NCBI RefSeq assembly: GCF_036227565.1
Contig: NZ_CP109461.1
Location: 558,001 to 622,000, forward strand
DNA length: 64,000 bases
From: Streptomyces sp. NBC_01454
GTDB lineage: Bacteria > Actinomycetota > Actinomycetes > Streptomycetales > Streptomycetaceae
Direction: 5' to 3'
The notes below the pieces were generated by a model. That model ran no database searches. It saw only the letters and a list, made by a program, of their open reading frames with translations, and had not been told where the DNA came from. Both the position numbers and the translations under genes were made by a program. How positions within the stretch are numbered: position 1 is the first letter of the stretch; every line of letters begins with the position of its first letter. Below, one piece after another: positions 25,171-33,640 of the stretch.

Positions 25171-25521
25171 ATGACTTTCATCGCCGCACCGATCGCTGAC
25201 CTCCTCCTGACCGACGCCGCGTCGGCCGAGATGGTCCGTACAGTCACCGCACCTGAACTGCTCGGTGTCGCCGCGCAGCCGCCCGAGCTGGAGTGGTGCC
25301 CCTTCTGCTCCTACGACGAGACCAGCGAGCCGGGCGTGCCCCGCGACATCGTCAAATGCACCGTCGAACCAGCCCTGCCGCCCGAGGACTGGGACCCGGG
25401 CTGGGGTCAGGGCCCGCTGTACGAGGTCACCTACCTCTCCTGCGGCCACACCCTCGCCGAGCTTTGCGAGTCGGCGGCTTCATGCTCCACTCACCGAGGA
25501 CCTTCCCCATGTATCCCCTGA
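25171..25521 (+). CDS. Small zinc-ribbon-like hypothetical protein
   Basis: A 116-aa protein from ATG 25171. It contains WCPFCSYDE and later YLSCGHTLAELCESAASC, which could form a zinc site. Its last codons overlap the start of the next gene. Confidence 0.6.
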   Translation: MTFIAAPIADLLLTDAASAEMVRTVTAPELLGVAAQPPELEWCPFCSYDETSEPGVPRDIVKCTVEPALPPEDWDPGWGQGPLYEVTYLSCGHTLAELCESAASCSTHRGPSPCIP

Positions 25522-25724
25522 CGCCATTACAGAGCCTGGCGCTCCTCTTCATCGTGCTGGCCATCTTCGCCTGCATCCTCTGGATCGCCCGTGAGATCAG
25601 CACCCAGACCCGGACGCCGGCACCGGCCGCGCAGCGCCCGGAGACCGACGGGTCCACACCCATCGTGCGCATCGCGGTCCACGGGCCGAACGAGCCCTAC
25701 GACCACGAGAAGCACGGTCTCTGA
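25509..25724 (+). CDS. Small single-span membrane protein
   Basis: A 71-aa protein from ATG 25509 (GAGGACC upstream). Residues about 8-27 (QSLALLFIVLAIFACILWIA) form one membrane helix; the polar C-terminus is likely cytoplasmic. The function is unknown. Confidence 0.6.
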   Translation: MYPLTPLQSLALLFIVLAIFACILWIAREISTQTRTPAPAAQRPETDGSTPIVRIAVHGPNEPYDHEKHGL

Positions 25725-25797
25725 AGACCAGCACTCCATTCGTCTTACCGCCCTCAACTCCCGCGCCTGGGGCCGCCCTTGAAAGAGAGAACCACCA

Positions 25798-25926
25798 TGA
25801 CCCTGACCCGTGCCCGCCTCGAAAACCGCTACTTCCACTGCGTGGCTGCTGCCGTTCTGGGTGAGCGAGTTCGCCGGCCGACCGCACACGGTGTACCCGG
25901 ACGGCAGGGTCGTGCCGGACAACTGA
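25798..25926 (+). pseudogene. Tiny gene with an apparent frameshift
   Basis: ATG 25798 follows a good RBS (GAAAGAGAGAACC) and reads MTLTRARLENRYFHCVAA. The frame then overlaps the next gene badly. The adjacent frame reads WLLPFWVSEFAGRPHTVYPD and stops at 25926, one base before the next GTG, as expected for the true gene end. One indel near 25850 joins the two parts. Confidence 0.4.
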
Positions 25927-25927
25927 C

Positions 25928-26236
25928 GTGGAGCAGTATTTCTTCATGCTCCAGCAGTACGAGGGCCAGGGCGCGTGGACCGATACCGCGACCCGGTACG
26001 TGCAGCTCAAGCCCCGCCGAAGTTCTGGTGAGTTGGACCCGGTCGCAGCGTGGGCGGTCCGTCACATGAACAGCCGCAAGGGCGGCCCGTTCCGCGTCAA
26101 GGTTCGGGAATATCTCAGCCGTGAATTCCGGCAGACATTTGCCGTGCACAGCGATGGAACGCGCACAGTAATCCAGGATGCAGCAGCAACGGCGGCCACG
26201 TCGCAAGCGATGCTCGATTTCAGGAAGGAATTATGA
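25928..26236 (+). CDS. Hypothetical protein
   Basis: A 102-aa protein from GTG 25928, with a basic middle (VRHMNSRKGGPFRVKVREYL) and a helical end. Its stop overlaps the next ATG. Unknown family. Confidence 0.55.
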   Translation: MEQYFFMLQQYEGQGAWTDTATRYVQLKPRRSSGELDPVAAWAVRHMNSRKGGPFRVKVREYLSREFRQTFAVHSDGTRTVIQDAAATAATSQAMLDFRKEL

Positions 26237-26796
26237 GCTTGCACTACAAGAGGCCCGAGAATCATTACGTCACCTACGCCGAGCATCTCTTCGGCCGCGA
26301 TGGACTGATCAGGCTGCTCGCCCTGTACCGCCAGCTCGTCAAGGTGGACGTGGAGGCTGACATCCCGGTCCGTGTCCGCTACGTGCACGAGTCCGGCCAC
26401 CGGCTCTCGAACACTGGCCGCTCGTACAAGAACCTGCGCAGCGGGGCGTATTTGTTCAGGTGCGTCGACTGCAAGCGCGTGGCACGCCTCGCCGAATTCC
26501 GCAAGCACGACTGCTGGATTCCCATGTTCGTCGACCGGGAGTACCGCGAGAACTACCGGCAAATCTCCTGCCACTTCGCTGGCCCGCAGCGGGTGAACAA
26601 GTACAGCAGCCCCGACTTCGCGATCTGGCACCGGGGCGCTACGACCGTCGCGTTGTACGAGGCCAACGGATTCGACCGGGGCACCCTCGACGTGGCGGAG
26701 GGCATCCAATTCGACGACCTGTTGGCCGCGATCATCGACAAGTGGGGCAACCTCTCCACCGTCCAGTTCTCGATGCGGCAGTACCCGAGCATATGA
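26233..26796 (+). CDS. Hypothetical protein with a Cys pair
   Basis: A 187-aa protein whose ATG overlaps the previous stop (ATGA), with AGGAAGG upstream. It has an FRCVDCKRVARL motif near residue 75 and a later HDC, possibly a zinc site. C-terminal helices follow (FDDLLAAIIDKWGNLSTVQF). Not recognised. Confidence 0.62.
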   Translation: MSLHYKRPENHYVTYAEHLFGRDGLIRLLALYRQLVKVDVEADIPVRVRYVHESGHRLSNTGRSYKNLRSGAYLFRCVDCKRVARLAEFRKHDCWIPMFVDREYRENYRQISCHFAGPQRVNKYSSPDFAIWHRGATTVALYEANGFDRGTLDVAEGIQFDDLLAAIIDKWGNLSTVQFSMRQYPSI

Positions 26797-27050
26797 CCGA
26801 GCCGCAGCTTCCCTTCAGGTTCGTGCGCCGCACGATCAGGTCTGTCAGCGGCTACGAGATCCAGCACCGGGCCGATCCGCTGATCTCCTACGGCTTCGTG
26901 TGGGAGCACATCAGCGGCTCGAACTGGGTCGCCGAGTACCTCCCCACCCTTTGCAACGGCGGCGGAATCCCCGGATTCGCGAGCCGCAAGATGGCCGCCT
27001 ATTTCGTCTACCGCTACAACAAGCCGGAGCCGTCCGGCCGGAAGGACTGA
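26793..27050 (+). CDS. Hypothetical protein
   Basis: An 85-aa basic protein; ATG overlaps the previous stop by four bases. It contains YGFVWEHISGSNWVAEYLP. A 15-codon reading frame (27053-27100, MPEPKFRIYWKEAEK) lies between it and the next gene and overlaps that gene's GTG; it may only set translational coupling. Confidence 0.55.
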   Translation: MTEPQLPFRFVRRTIRSVSGYEIQHRADPLISYGFVWEHISGSNWVAEYLPTLCNGGGIPGFASRKMAAYFVYRYNKPEPSGRKD

Positions 27051-27096
27051 GCATGCCGGAGCCGAAGTTCCGTATCTACTGGAAGGAAGCGGAGAA

Positions 27097-27549
27097 GTGA
27101 GCCTGGCTCGAACGGTTGAAGTGGTCTGGTACTACCGGGACCCGCGCGGCAGCCTGGAACAGGACGAGACCGCGGAGCGCAAGACGGACGTGGTCCTGCT
27201 GGAGAAGTACGCCGACGAGCACAACATGTCACTGGACGTGTTCGGCGAGGTCCGTCGCTCCCTGGCCGTGACGTACTTCGGAGAGAGCCTCAAGGGCAAC
27301 AACATCTTCGCCGACAGCATCACGAGCGTCTGCAACTGCGAGTCGACCGAGGCGTGCGAGTACGCCAAGTTCGACGGCCGCCGGTTCAGCCTCAGCGACG
27401 GCTCGCGTATCGGCGGCATGACGATCCGCGAGAACGTGCCGAACCCGCGCGAGGGCTACCCGAATTCCAAGCTCGGAGTAGGGAACGTCAAGAAGCGGTG
27501 GGCCGAGCTGACGCTGGCCGCGATCACCGAGCAGGAGGGGCACCGGTGA
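27097..27549 (+). CDS. Hypothetical protein
   Basis: A 150-aa protein from GTG 27097 (GAAGGAAGCGGAG upstream). It contains SVCNCESTEACEYAKFDGRR, which holds three Cys, and a charged C-terminus. Its stop overlaps the next GTG. Unknown family. Confidence 0.6.
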   Translation: MSLARTVEVVWYYRDPRGSLEQDETAERKTDVVLLEKYADEHNMSLDVFGEVRRSLAVTYFGESLKGNNIFADSITSVCNCESTEACEYAKFDGRRFSLSDGSRIGGMTIRENVPNPREGYPNSKLGVGNVKKRWAELTLAAITEQEGHR

Positions 27550-27773
27550 GCGACGTGCAGGAGCACTTGGCGAAGATGCTGCGGATCGTCGGCAGACGAC
27601 CGAACCCCTCAGGCGGCAGGAATACCGCAGCCGCTCCACGGGCCGGCCACATGATCAACGGCGCCCGCAGGGCTGGACAGTTGAGCGCTTCGCAAGCTGG
27701 TAACCGTACTGGCCGATACCCTGGATACGCTCTCCTTGCCCGGAATCCGAAACCGCCGGGCACACGACAATGA
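27546..27773 (+). CDS. Small basic hypothetical protein
   Basis: 75 aa from GTG 27546 (GTGA overlap with the previous stop). Arg/Gly/Ala rich, with EHLAKMLRIVGRRPNPSGG near the start. It may be a small nucleic-acid-binding protein, but this is only from charge. Confidence 0.45.
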   Translation: MSDVQEHLAKMLRIVGRRPNPSGGRNTAAAPRAGHMINGARRAGQLSASQAGNRTGRYPGYALLARNPKPPGTRQ

Positions 27774-27834
27774 ACGGGCGCCGTCCGGCGTCCGCACCGA
27801 CATTGCCCGGACGGCCCGGGGAGCGGGGGAGCAG

Positions 27835-28221
27835 ATGGCGGGGGAGATCCCAGCGAGCACCGGCCGCAGAGTAGAGCGCGACCAGCTCTACCGCGACCTC
27901 GACCCGTACATGGCCGGCCGGGACCGCCAGCTGCGTGTCACCGGGATCGAGCTCGGCGACCGCGCGGTCTGCCTCGTCGAGCACGACCTGGGCGGCACCG
28001 CCGGCAACTCCGCCCGCATCCACGTCCGCAACCTGGCCAACCCCCGCAAGTTCGAGCTGCTGACCGAACCCGCCGGGGTCACCGCCGATCCGCGCTACAC
28101 CCTGCTGCTCACCGCCATGGCAGCCGTGCACAGTACCGCGGCCACCCCTCGCGACTACACCCGCGCCGCCTACGACGCCCTCGATCTCGACGCCACCCCA
28201 CAGACTGGGGCGGACCGATGA
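27835..28221 (+). CDS. Hypothetical protein
   Basis: 128 aa from ATG 27835, chosen for GGGGGAG upstream over an earlier in-frame start at 27736. Alpha/beta pattern (QLRVTGIELGDRAVCLVEHD, RYTLLLTAMAAVHS). Four-base overlap with the next gene. Confidence 0.55.
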   Translation: MAGEIPASTGRRVERDQLYRDLDPYMAGRDRQLRVTGIELGDRAVCLVEHDLGGTAGNSARIHVRNLANPRKFELLTEPAGVTADPRYTLLLTAMAAVHSTAATPRDYTRAAYDALDLDATPQTGADR

Positions 28222-28409
28222 CGACCACAACGCCCGCCCCCGACGTGCCGATCGAGTACGGCATCGCCTCCACCCAGGCCCCCGACATCGAGAACCTGGG
28301 CTGCATCTCCCGTGAACGGGCCGAGTGGACCGTTGCCGACAGCGCCGAGTGCCACGAGGGCGTCTACCTCGTCGCGCGCCACCCCGGCAGCCCGGGGGAG
28401 CGGGCATGA
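28218..28409 (+). CDS. Small hypothetical protein
   Basis: 63 aa, coupled at both ends by ATGA overlaps. Contains IENLGCISRERAEWTVADSA. Unknown. Confidence 0.5.
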   Translation: MTTTTPAPDVPIEYGIASTQAPDIENLGCISRERAEWTVADSAECHEGVYLVARHPGSPGERA

Positions 28410-28972
28410 GCACCGGCCAACCGGCCGAGAGAGCCGCGGTCGACGACCCGGTGAACCAGCTGCGCGCCGGCATCGACTTCTACCTCCCGCTGGCACTCGA
28501 CCACTGCCGCGACTGGGCGTACCCCACGTTCGCGGCTCTCGTGCTCGCGCACGGGCGGCTGTACGCCCCGACACCCTGGCCCGGCGGCCCTCAGTATCCG
28601 GGGGAGTGCTTCGCGGCGGCCCACGCCTGGGCCGACCGCGAGGGCTGGACCTACTGCGAGGGCTACGTCCTCGTCCCCTCCGCCGCCGACCACACGCCCT
28701 ACGGCGCCGTCGAGCACGCCTGGTGCCTGACGACGGACGGCCAGGTCGCCGACCCCGCGCTGGTGGACGGCTACGCCGCCCTCTACTGCGGCCTGCCGCT
28801 GACCGAACCTTTCCGTACCGCCCACCGCAGGGTCCGGGGGGACGACGCCGTCCTCACCTACGGCACCCACCCTTTCCGAGCCCAGCTCAACGAGGTGCTG
28901 CGCGAAGGCCTGCCCCCCGGCGCCCTGATACCGAAGCCCCACGATGCCCTGCAGATCCATGAGGAGACGTGA
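28406..28972 (+). CDS. Putative cysteine-peptidase-like protein
   Basis: 188 aa, ATG overlapping the previous stop. The pattern GECFAAAHAW (Cys68), WTYCEGYVLV, VEHAWCLTTDG (His104) and QVADPALVDG (Asp116) matches the Cys...EG...HAW...DP layout seen in small phage and plasmid proteins with a papain/transglutaminase-like fold. A Cys68-His104-Asp116 triad is therefore possible. The substrate is unknown; assignment rests on motif spacing only. Confidence 0.5.
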   Translation: MSTGQPAERAAVDDPVNQLRAGIDFYLPLALDHCRDWAYPTFAALVLAHGRLYAPTPWPGGPQYPGECFAAAHAWADREGWTYCEGYVLVPSAADHTPYGAVEHAWCLTTDGQVADPALVDGYAALYCGLPLTEPFRTAHRRVRGDDAVLTYGTHPFRAQLNEVLREGLPPGALIPKPHDALQIHEET

Positions 28973-29211
28973 CGATGCTTGCCACAGCCGAACGCGTACA
29001 CCCGGCCGGAGCCCTCGGGCCCGTGGAGATCGTCTGGCACACGCCGACCGACCCCGACTCGTGCGACGGCAACTGCGACCACCACACCGTCGCGTGCGGG
29101 GATCCAGGCATCAGCGTGCCAGGCGGCATCCGCGACGTACCGGAAGACCTGAAGGAGCCCGGGCAGCGATGGTGTGCCGTCTGCCTGACCGGCAGGCGGC
29201 AGACGGCATGA
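28969..29211 (+). CDS. Small zinc-binding-like hypothetical protein
   Basis: 80 aa. GTG 28969 overlaps the previous stop; ATG 28975 is an alternative and GAGGAG serves both. Cys/His rich: DSCDGNCDHHTVACGDPG, then WCAVCLTG. A zinc site is likely. An 18-codon frame (29208-29264) links it by overlaps to the next gene. Confidence 0.55.
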   Translation: MTMLATAERVHPAGALGPVEIVWHTPTDPDSCDGNCDHHTVACGDPGISVPGGIRDVPEDLKEPGQRWCAVCLTGRRQTA

Positions 29212-29263
29212 GCGAAACGCGAGGAGCCGTGCGCCCCACCGACGAGGCGAAGGACGTCCTCTA

Positions 29264-29926
29264 ATGAGCGCGGCCGCGAACCTCCCCTACAGCGACGACA
29301 CCGAACACGACCTGCGAGTCCGCACCCGGCTGGCCGAACTCGCGGCCGAGCGGGGCCTGACCGCCGAGGAACTACTGGCCGAGCTCAACGCCAGCCTGAA
29401 GGCCGGCCAGAGCCTGCTCCCCGCCGATCGGACGCCCCCGGTGTCCGAGGCCCTGCCCCTCCCGGCCCCGCGCCCCACGGCCGTGCTGGCCCGACGGCCC
29501 GCCGACGACGTGTGGGAGGTGATCAGCGTGTACGAAGACGTGCCCACCGCGCCGCGGCGGCCGTGCGGCGGGGCGGAGCCGTGCCCCTGGCGGCGCGACG
29601 CGCCGCGCGGCCAGTTCCCCGCCGCAGCGTTCGAGCTCAGCGCCCCCACCAGCCAGCCCGGCTCCACCCGCAGGTTCGGCTGTCACTCCTCCACCCCGGC
29701 CCGCCCCCAGATGTGCGCGGGATGGCTGCTGCGTGGCGCCGACGGCAACGAGCAGATTCAGGACCTCCTGGCCAGCGGCCGTCTCGCCCATCCCGAACTC
29801 CCCTACGGTGTCGAGCTGTACGACTCCTACGCCGAGATGGCCATCGCCAACGGCGTCGACCCGGCCCATCCGACCATGCACGGGCGGCCTGCCAGCTGCG
29901 CGGCACCGGCCAAGGAAGAGCCATAG
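29264..29926 (+). CDS. DUF6283-like protein
   Basis: 220 aa. An N-terminal helix (RTRLAELAAERGLTAEELLA) and a Pro-rich linker precede a Cys-rich domain: RPCGGAEPCPWRRDAPRGQF, then FGCHSSTPARPQMCAGWLLR. This spacing (PC..CPW...D.P.G.FP...F.CH....CAG) fits DUF6283, a family common in actinobacterial plasmids and phages, of unknown function and probably zinc binding. ATG overlaps the stop of an upstream mini-frame (TAATG). Confidence 0.72.
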   Translation: MSAAANLPYSDDTEHDLRVRTRLAELAAERGLTAEELLAELNASLKAGQSLLPADRTPPVSEALPLPAPRPTAVLARRPADDVWEVISVYEDVPTAPRRPCGGAEPCPWRRDAPRGQFPAAAFELSAPTSQPGSTRRFGCHSSTPARPQMCAGWLLRGADGNEQIQDLLASGRLAHPELPYGVELYDSYAEMAIANGVDPAHPTMHGRPASCAAPAKEEP

Positions 29927-29929
29927 CCC

Positions 29930-30142
29930 TTGACGTCGACCGACCTCGCCCCCCCCGCAAGGGGAACGCCCGGCGACACGCCGCTCCGCCGAGCCACCGG
30001 CAGGAGCCGCTGCTCCAGGTGCGGTTGGCCGAAGCACCCCGCAGGTTGCTGGCCAGCGCCGGCCCGGCGGAGAGGGGCTGTGCCGGGGCCGGCTCGGCCA
30101 CTTCGTCCGACTGCGGGGATCCGTCCTGGTGCGGGCAGGTGA
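29930..30142 (+). CDS. Possible small Cys-containing protein
   Basis: 70 codons from TTG 29930, three bases after the DUF6283 stop, with GGAAGAG upstream. RCSRCGWPKHPAGCW could bind zinc, but the rest is low-complexity Arg/Pro/Ala. Nothing convincing lies between it and the IS end at 30231. Confidence 0.3.
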   Translation: MTSTDLAPPARGTPGDTPLRRATGRSRCSRCGWPKHPAGCWPAPARRRGAVPGPARPLRPTAGIRPGAGR

Positions 30143-30230
30143 CGTCAGCGCGGATACGTCTATCTCGGAACCGTCACGGTCGCGACCCTCATGATCTGAC
30201 CCCGAACATGATCCGAGAAACAGTGCCTAG

Positions 30231-31905
30231 CCTCGCCGTTTCACTTGGGTACGGCTGGCTTTGGGGTGGAAACGCGAAAGTGCCTTCCTGACCTGGGACG
30301 ATGAACCTTGCTGAGGGGTTCTGTCGGTCCAGGCGGAGGGCACTTTCTACGTGCAGGCTATCGGGTTGCGTCCCAAGGTCCATGTCAGTGCCGATGGTTC
30401 GGGGGTGGTCGGGCATGCCGGGACACGGTTGCTGGCAGATCTCGCTGATGCCACCGGGCTGACCGCCGCGTACTCCGCCGCTCTCAGGCCGCTTCGGCCG
30501 CGCGGGAGCGGGCATGATCCGGGCCGGGTCGCCACCGACCTGGCGGTGATGCTCGCCGAGGGTGGTGAGGCGATCGCGGATCTGGCCGTGCTGCGGGACC
30601 AGGCAGGGGTGTTCGGCCCGGTCGCCTCCACGCCCACGGCTTGGCGGTTGCTCGCCGACACCGACGAGGCTGCACTCGCTTCGCTGTGAGCGGCCCGCGG
30701 TTCAGCCCGGGAAGTCGCCTGGATGCAGTCCGCCGAGACCGGCGAGGGCATACCTGCTGCTCGGGCCGGCGGACGAGAACTTCCCGGCCTGGTTCTGGAC
30801 CTCGACGCCACGCTGGTCACCTGCCACTCCGAGAAAGAGCAGGCCGCACCCACCTACAAGGGCGGCTTCGGCTTCCACCCGCTGCTGTGTTTCCTCGCGA
30901 ACACCGGCGAAGCCGTGTCGGGGCGGCTGCGGCCCGGAAACTCCGGAGCCAACACTGCCGCCGATCACATTGCGGTGCTCGACCAGGCGCTCGCGCAGAT
31001 CCCCGACGCTCACCGGCACGGCACCGACATCCTCATCCGCGCCGACAGTGCCGGATCCGCGAAAGCCTTCCTCGCCCACGTCCGCGACCTGCGGAAACGA
31101 GGAATTCGTACCTTCTTCTCGGTCGGATACGCAATCACCGAGCCGGTCCGCCGAGCTGTCCGGGCCATGCCCGACCGCCTGTGGCATCCCGCCCTGGACC
31201 AGGACGGAACGCTGCGTGATGGCGCCGAGGTCGCCGAACTGACTGGCATGGTCGATCTGCACGGCTACCCGGCCGGCACCCGCATCATCGTGCGCCGCGA
31301 GCGGCCGCACCCCGGCGCCCAGCTGTCTCTGTTCGACCAGGACGAGGGCTGCGGCATCAGGTGTTCCTCACCGACACCCCGTACTCCGGGGGCGGATCCG
31401 TCCAGTTCCTGGAGGTCCGCCACCGCGGGCATGCCACCGTCGAAGACCACGTCCGGTGCGGCAAGACCACCGGCTTCGGCCGCTTCCCCTCCCGCGACTT
31501 CAACGTCAACGCCGTCTGGCTCGAACTCAGCCTCGCGGCGATCGATCTGCTGGCCTGGACGCGCGTCCTGCTGCTGGACGGGGAGCTGGCCACTGCCGAG
31601 CCGAAGAAGCTCCGCTACCGGCTGCTGCACGTTGCCGCCCGCCTCACCCGCGACGGCCGACGCCTGCGCTTGCGGATATCGGCGACCTGGCCCTGGAGAA
31701 ACGAACTGGCCACGGCCTTCCATCGCCTTGCAGCACTGCCCCGTCCCGCCGGCTGACCGGCAAACCCCTGACCGACCACGACCGAAGGACCCTGGAGAAC
31801 CCGACCACCGCGCCGGGTCTCCGCCATGTCCGAACACCGAAATCGCGTCGGCCACCCGACAGTTACCCCTCAACGACACCTCATCGCCCCAACCGACAGG
31901 CGAGG
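30231..31905 (+). mobile_element. IS1380-family insertion sequence, degraded (about 1.68 kb)
   Basis: Imperfect terminal inverted repeats CCTCGCCGTTTCACTTGGG (30231) and the complement of CCCCAACCGACAGGCGAGG (ending 31905). The flanking bases are CTAG and TTAG, close to the 4-bp duplication of this family but not identical, which suggests age. The single transposase gene inside carries a nonsense codon and a frameshift. It truncates the gene whose 3' end is at 31906-32304. Confidence 0.85.
30351..31756 (+). pseudogene. IS1380-family transposase, inactivated
   Basis: Reads as an IS1380 transposase throughout: HVSADGSGVVGHAGTRLLAD, then PGLVLDLDATLVTCHSEKEQ, KGGFGFHPLLCFLANTG, ILIRADSAGSAKAFL and YPAGTRIIVRRERPH. 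Two lesions are visible. An in-frame TGA at 30687-30689 stands where the family has Arg (CGA to TGA). A one-base loss near 31352 turns the expected DEGMRHQVFLTDTP into a frameshift. The last part resumes in another frame with FLEVRHRGHATVEDHVRCGK. Confidence 0.9.
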
Positions 31906-32304
31906 TTAGGGCATCTCCCCGGCTGGCAGCTCCCGGACAGCATCGAGGGCGTCTTCGACGCGGTGCTGCTCGGATACAAGGACACCACCGTCGATCTGAA
32001 CGCGCACTGCACCATCGAGCACCGCATGCGCCGGGCACTCAACCGGGCGGTGACCTTCAACCTGGACCTCGACGAGGTCAACGGCATCAGCAGAGTGCTG
32101 ACCCGCAACAGGCGTATCGAGCGCGCGATCGAGCTCTACCTGAGCACTGCCGACGGAGCAGCGATGGTCCGACCTCAACCGTTGCCGGATGCCCGAGACC
32201 TCGACATCGCAGTCAGCGAGCTGCCGCCGGTCTATGAGCCTCCAGCTGAAGCCGTTGCCCGGATCAGCGAGCTGTATCGCGAACAGGTTCCGGTCGGTGA
32301 CTGA
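31906..32304 (+). pseudogene. 3' fragment of an unknown gene cut by the IS1380 element
   Basis: An open frame begins at the IS edge (LPGWQLPDSIEGVFDAVLLG) and stays protein-like to 32304 (RISELYREQVPVGD). There is no start codon with an RBS in it. The sequence left of the IS does not obviously supply the 5' end, so that part may be lost. Function unknown. Confidence 0.6.
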
Positions 32305-32307
32305 TCT

Positions 32308-32328
32308 GGATCGACGCGGTCGATCCGG
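32308..32328 (+). repeat. GATC hairpin family, copy g
   Basis: GGATCGAC, GCG loop, GTCGATCC, then GG. A perfect 8-bp stem with a 3-base loop, 4 bases after the stop of the truncated gene. Confidence 0.75.
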
Positions 32329-32383
32329 AAGTAGATCTGCAGAGGCATCGGCATTCCCCCTCGCCCACGGGCGCGATCGCTTC

Positions 32384-32400
32384 GTGGGTTCGAATCCCAC
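32384..32400 (+). other. Orphan tRNA T-arm
   Basis: GTGGGTTCGAATCCCAC is a perfect TpsiC arm (5-bp stem, TTCGAAT loop). The following 7 bases (CGCTGTG) find no complementary 5' acceptor arm upstream and no anticodon arm folds, so it is not a complete tRNA. It may be a tRNA 3'-end remnant, the usual target of integrase attachment sites. Confidence 0.4.
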
Positions 32401-32514
32401 CGCTGTGCCGGAGCCATGAGGTCGGTTGTCTTCCTGCCGCTATGAGCTCAACGCCGGCGCCGCCGCAGTCGCTCACCCCATCGGACAGATCACCTTCTGA
32501 ACCAGGAGCACGTC

Positions 32515-32713
32515 ATGTTCCCGGTCATTCGCACCCGCACCAACCGGTCAGCTCAACACCGCGATCCAGGAGCTGCACGACCGTGCTGAGTCCGAGCGAC
32601 GCTGGCGCCTGACGACCGAGCAGCGCATCGAGCGGGCCCTGGCGCTGCTGGAGGGTCAGGACACCGACCTGGCCCCCCGGCTGCGCGCCGTACTCCAGGG
32701 AGACCAGCCGTGA
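32515..32713 (+). pseudogene. Small coiled-coil gene with one-base frameshift
   Basis: ATG 32515 (ACCAGGAGCACGTC upstream) reads MFPVIRTRTN; the next frame continues GQLNTAIQELHDRAESERRW and on to a stop at 32713. The total length is 199 bases, one too many for a whole number of codons, so a single inserted base near 32545 explains it. The product would be a 65-aa helical protein. Confidence 0.45.
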
Positions 32714-32849
32714 CCGCGAACCGCCACCAGTCTGCCGCCCCCGCCTTATCACTCGTGCTTCAGGCCCACGGAACATGCGAAAGCGGAGGCATCAGCTGAT
32801 CGCTCCCGTGGGCGTCCCTAATCCACATCACGAGAAGAGAGAGGCCATC

Positions 32850-33167
32850 ATGGCTGAGTCCACGACCGCCGTGAAGCACGACGTCACCGTCGACTTCGGC
32901 TGCATCGAGCTGACCGGAGCGCTCGTGCACGACGACGGGAACCGTGTGCTGGAACTCGAAAACGCAGAGGGCCCCGCCGAGCCCATCTCGATCAGCCTGC
33001 AGGGTTACGGTCTCACGCCCGAGCCCGGGAACGTCTTCATCAAGGACTGGTCTGAACACTCGGGCTTGACGGCTCGCCTGGCTCAGGCGGGTCTGGTGAA
33101 GCCCATGCACGCACTCACCGTTGGGCCTTACCGCTCGACGGCCTACGAAGTTCAGGTGACGCTGTAA
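32850..33167 (+). CDS. Hypothetical protein
   Basis: 105 aa from ATG 32850 (AAGAGAGAGG upstream). Beta-rich: HDVTVDFGCIELTGALVHDD and ISISLQGYGLTPEPGNVFI. Not recognised. Confidence 0.6.
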   Translation: MAESTTAVKHDVTVDFGCIELTGALVHDDGNRVLELENAEGPAEPISISLQGYGLTPEPGNVFIKDWSEHSGLTARLAQAGLVKPMHALTVGPYRSTAYEVQVTL

Positions 33168-33406
33168 GGACTCCCGCCTCTGAGTTCCTCGGGCCGTTCC
33201 TCGTAGGGGCCCTCATCATCTTCGCAATGGTCCTGGTGTTCTGGTTCACCACCGCAACGCTCCACCGGGCCAAGATCGCGGATCTCGAACACTCCTACCG
33301 GCTTGCCTGCAAGGTCGGCGACACCGCCAGAGCAGGCCAGGCAGAAGCCGACCTGTGGGACATCCGGACATCACGTCGGGGGTCTGGTCGGGGAAGTGGC
33401 CGGTAA
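33164..33406 (+). CDS. Small membrane protein frame with no clear start
   Basis: An open frame reads FLGPFLVGALIIFAMVLVFW and then HRAKIADLEHSYRLACKVGD, ending at 33406: one membrane helix followed by an amphipathic helix. The only ATG (33227) lies inside the membrane helix, and no ATG, GTG or TTG precedes it in frame. Either an unusual start is used or the 5' end is damaged. Confidence 0.4.
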   Translation, partial: VRTPASEFLGPFLVGALIIFAMVLVFWFTTATLHRAKIADLEHSYRLACKVGDTARAGQAEADLWDIRTSRRGSGRGSGR

Positions 33407-33425
33407 ACCAGCGAGAAACACGAGT

Positions 33426-33536
33426 CTGATCGGCGAAGCCGATTCGGGCCTCGGAATGACAAAGCATTCGATCAGCACAGCTGATTCGGAAGAAGCATTG
33501 AAAGAAAACATCATCTGATCAGCGAAGCTGATCCGG
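33426..33536 (+). repeat. Cluster of three GATC hairpins upstream of ssb (copies b, c, d)
   Basis: Three copies in 110 bases: ATCGGC-GAA-GCCGAT at 33429-33443, ATCAGC-ACA-GCTGAT at 33471-33485, and GATCAGC-GAA-GCTGATC at 33517-33533. Each is followed by CGG or TCGG. Spacings are 42 and 47 bases. They fill the leader before the SSB gene at 33641 and could be binding sites, a stem-loop attenuator or iterons. Apart from these, the 33407-33640 gap holds nothing I can call. Confidence 0.7.
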
Positions 33537-33640
33537 ATGGTGGCATGACAGACAACTGAACATCTCAGCTCAACCCACCCACCTGCGCGCGGACGACGAC
33601 ATCGATCCGGGCGCTGTGCTGCATTCGAGGAGAAGAACTC

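Noticed and set aside
32308..32410. Complete tRNA gene around the T-arm
   Set aside because: No acceptor complement to CGCTGTG and no anticodon stem upstream within tRNA length, including the long variable-arm types.
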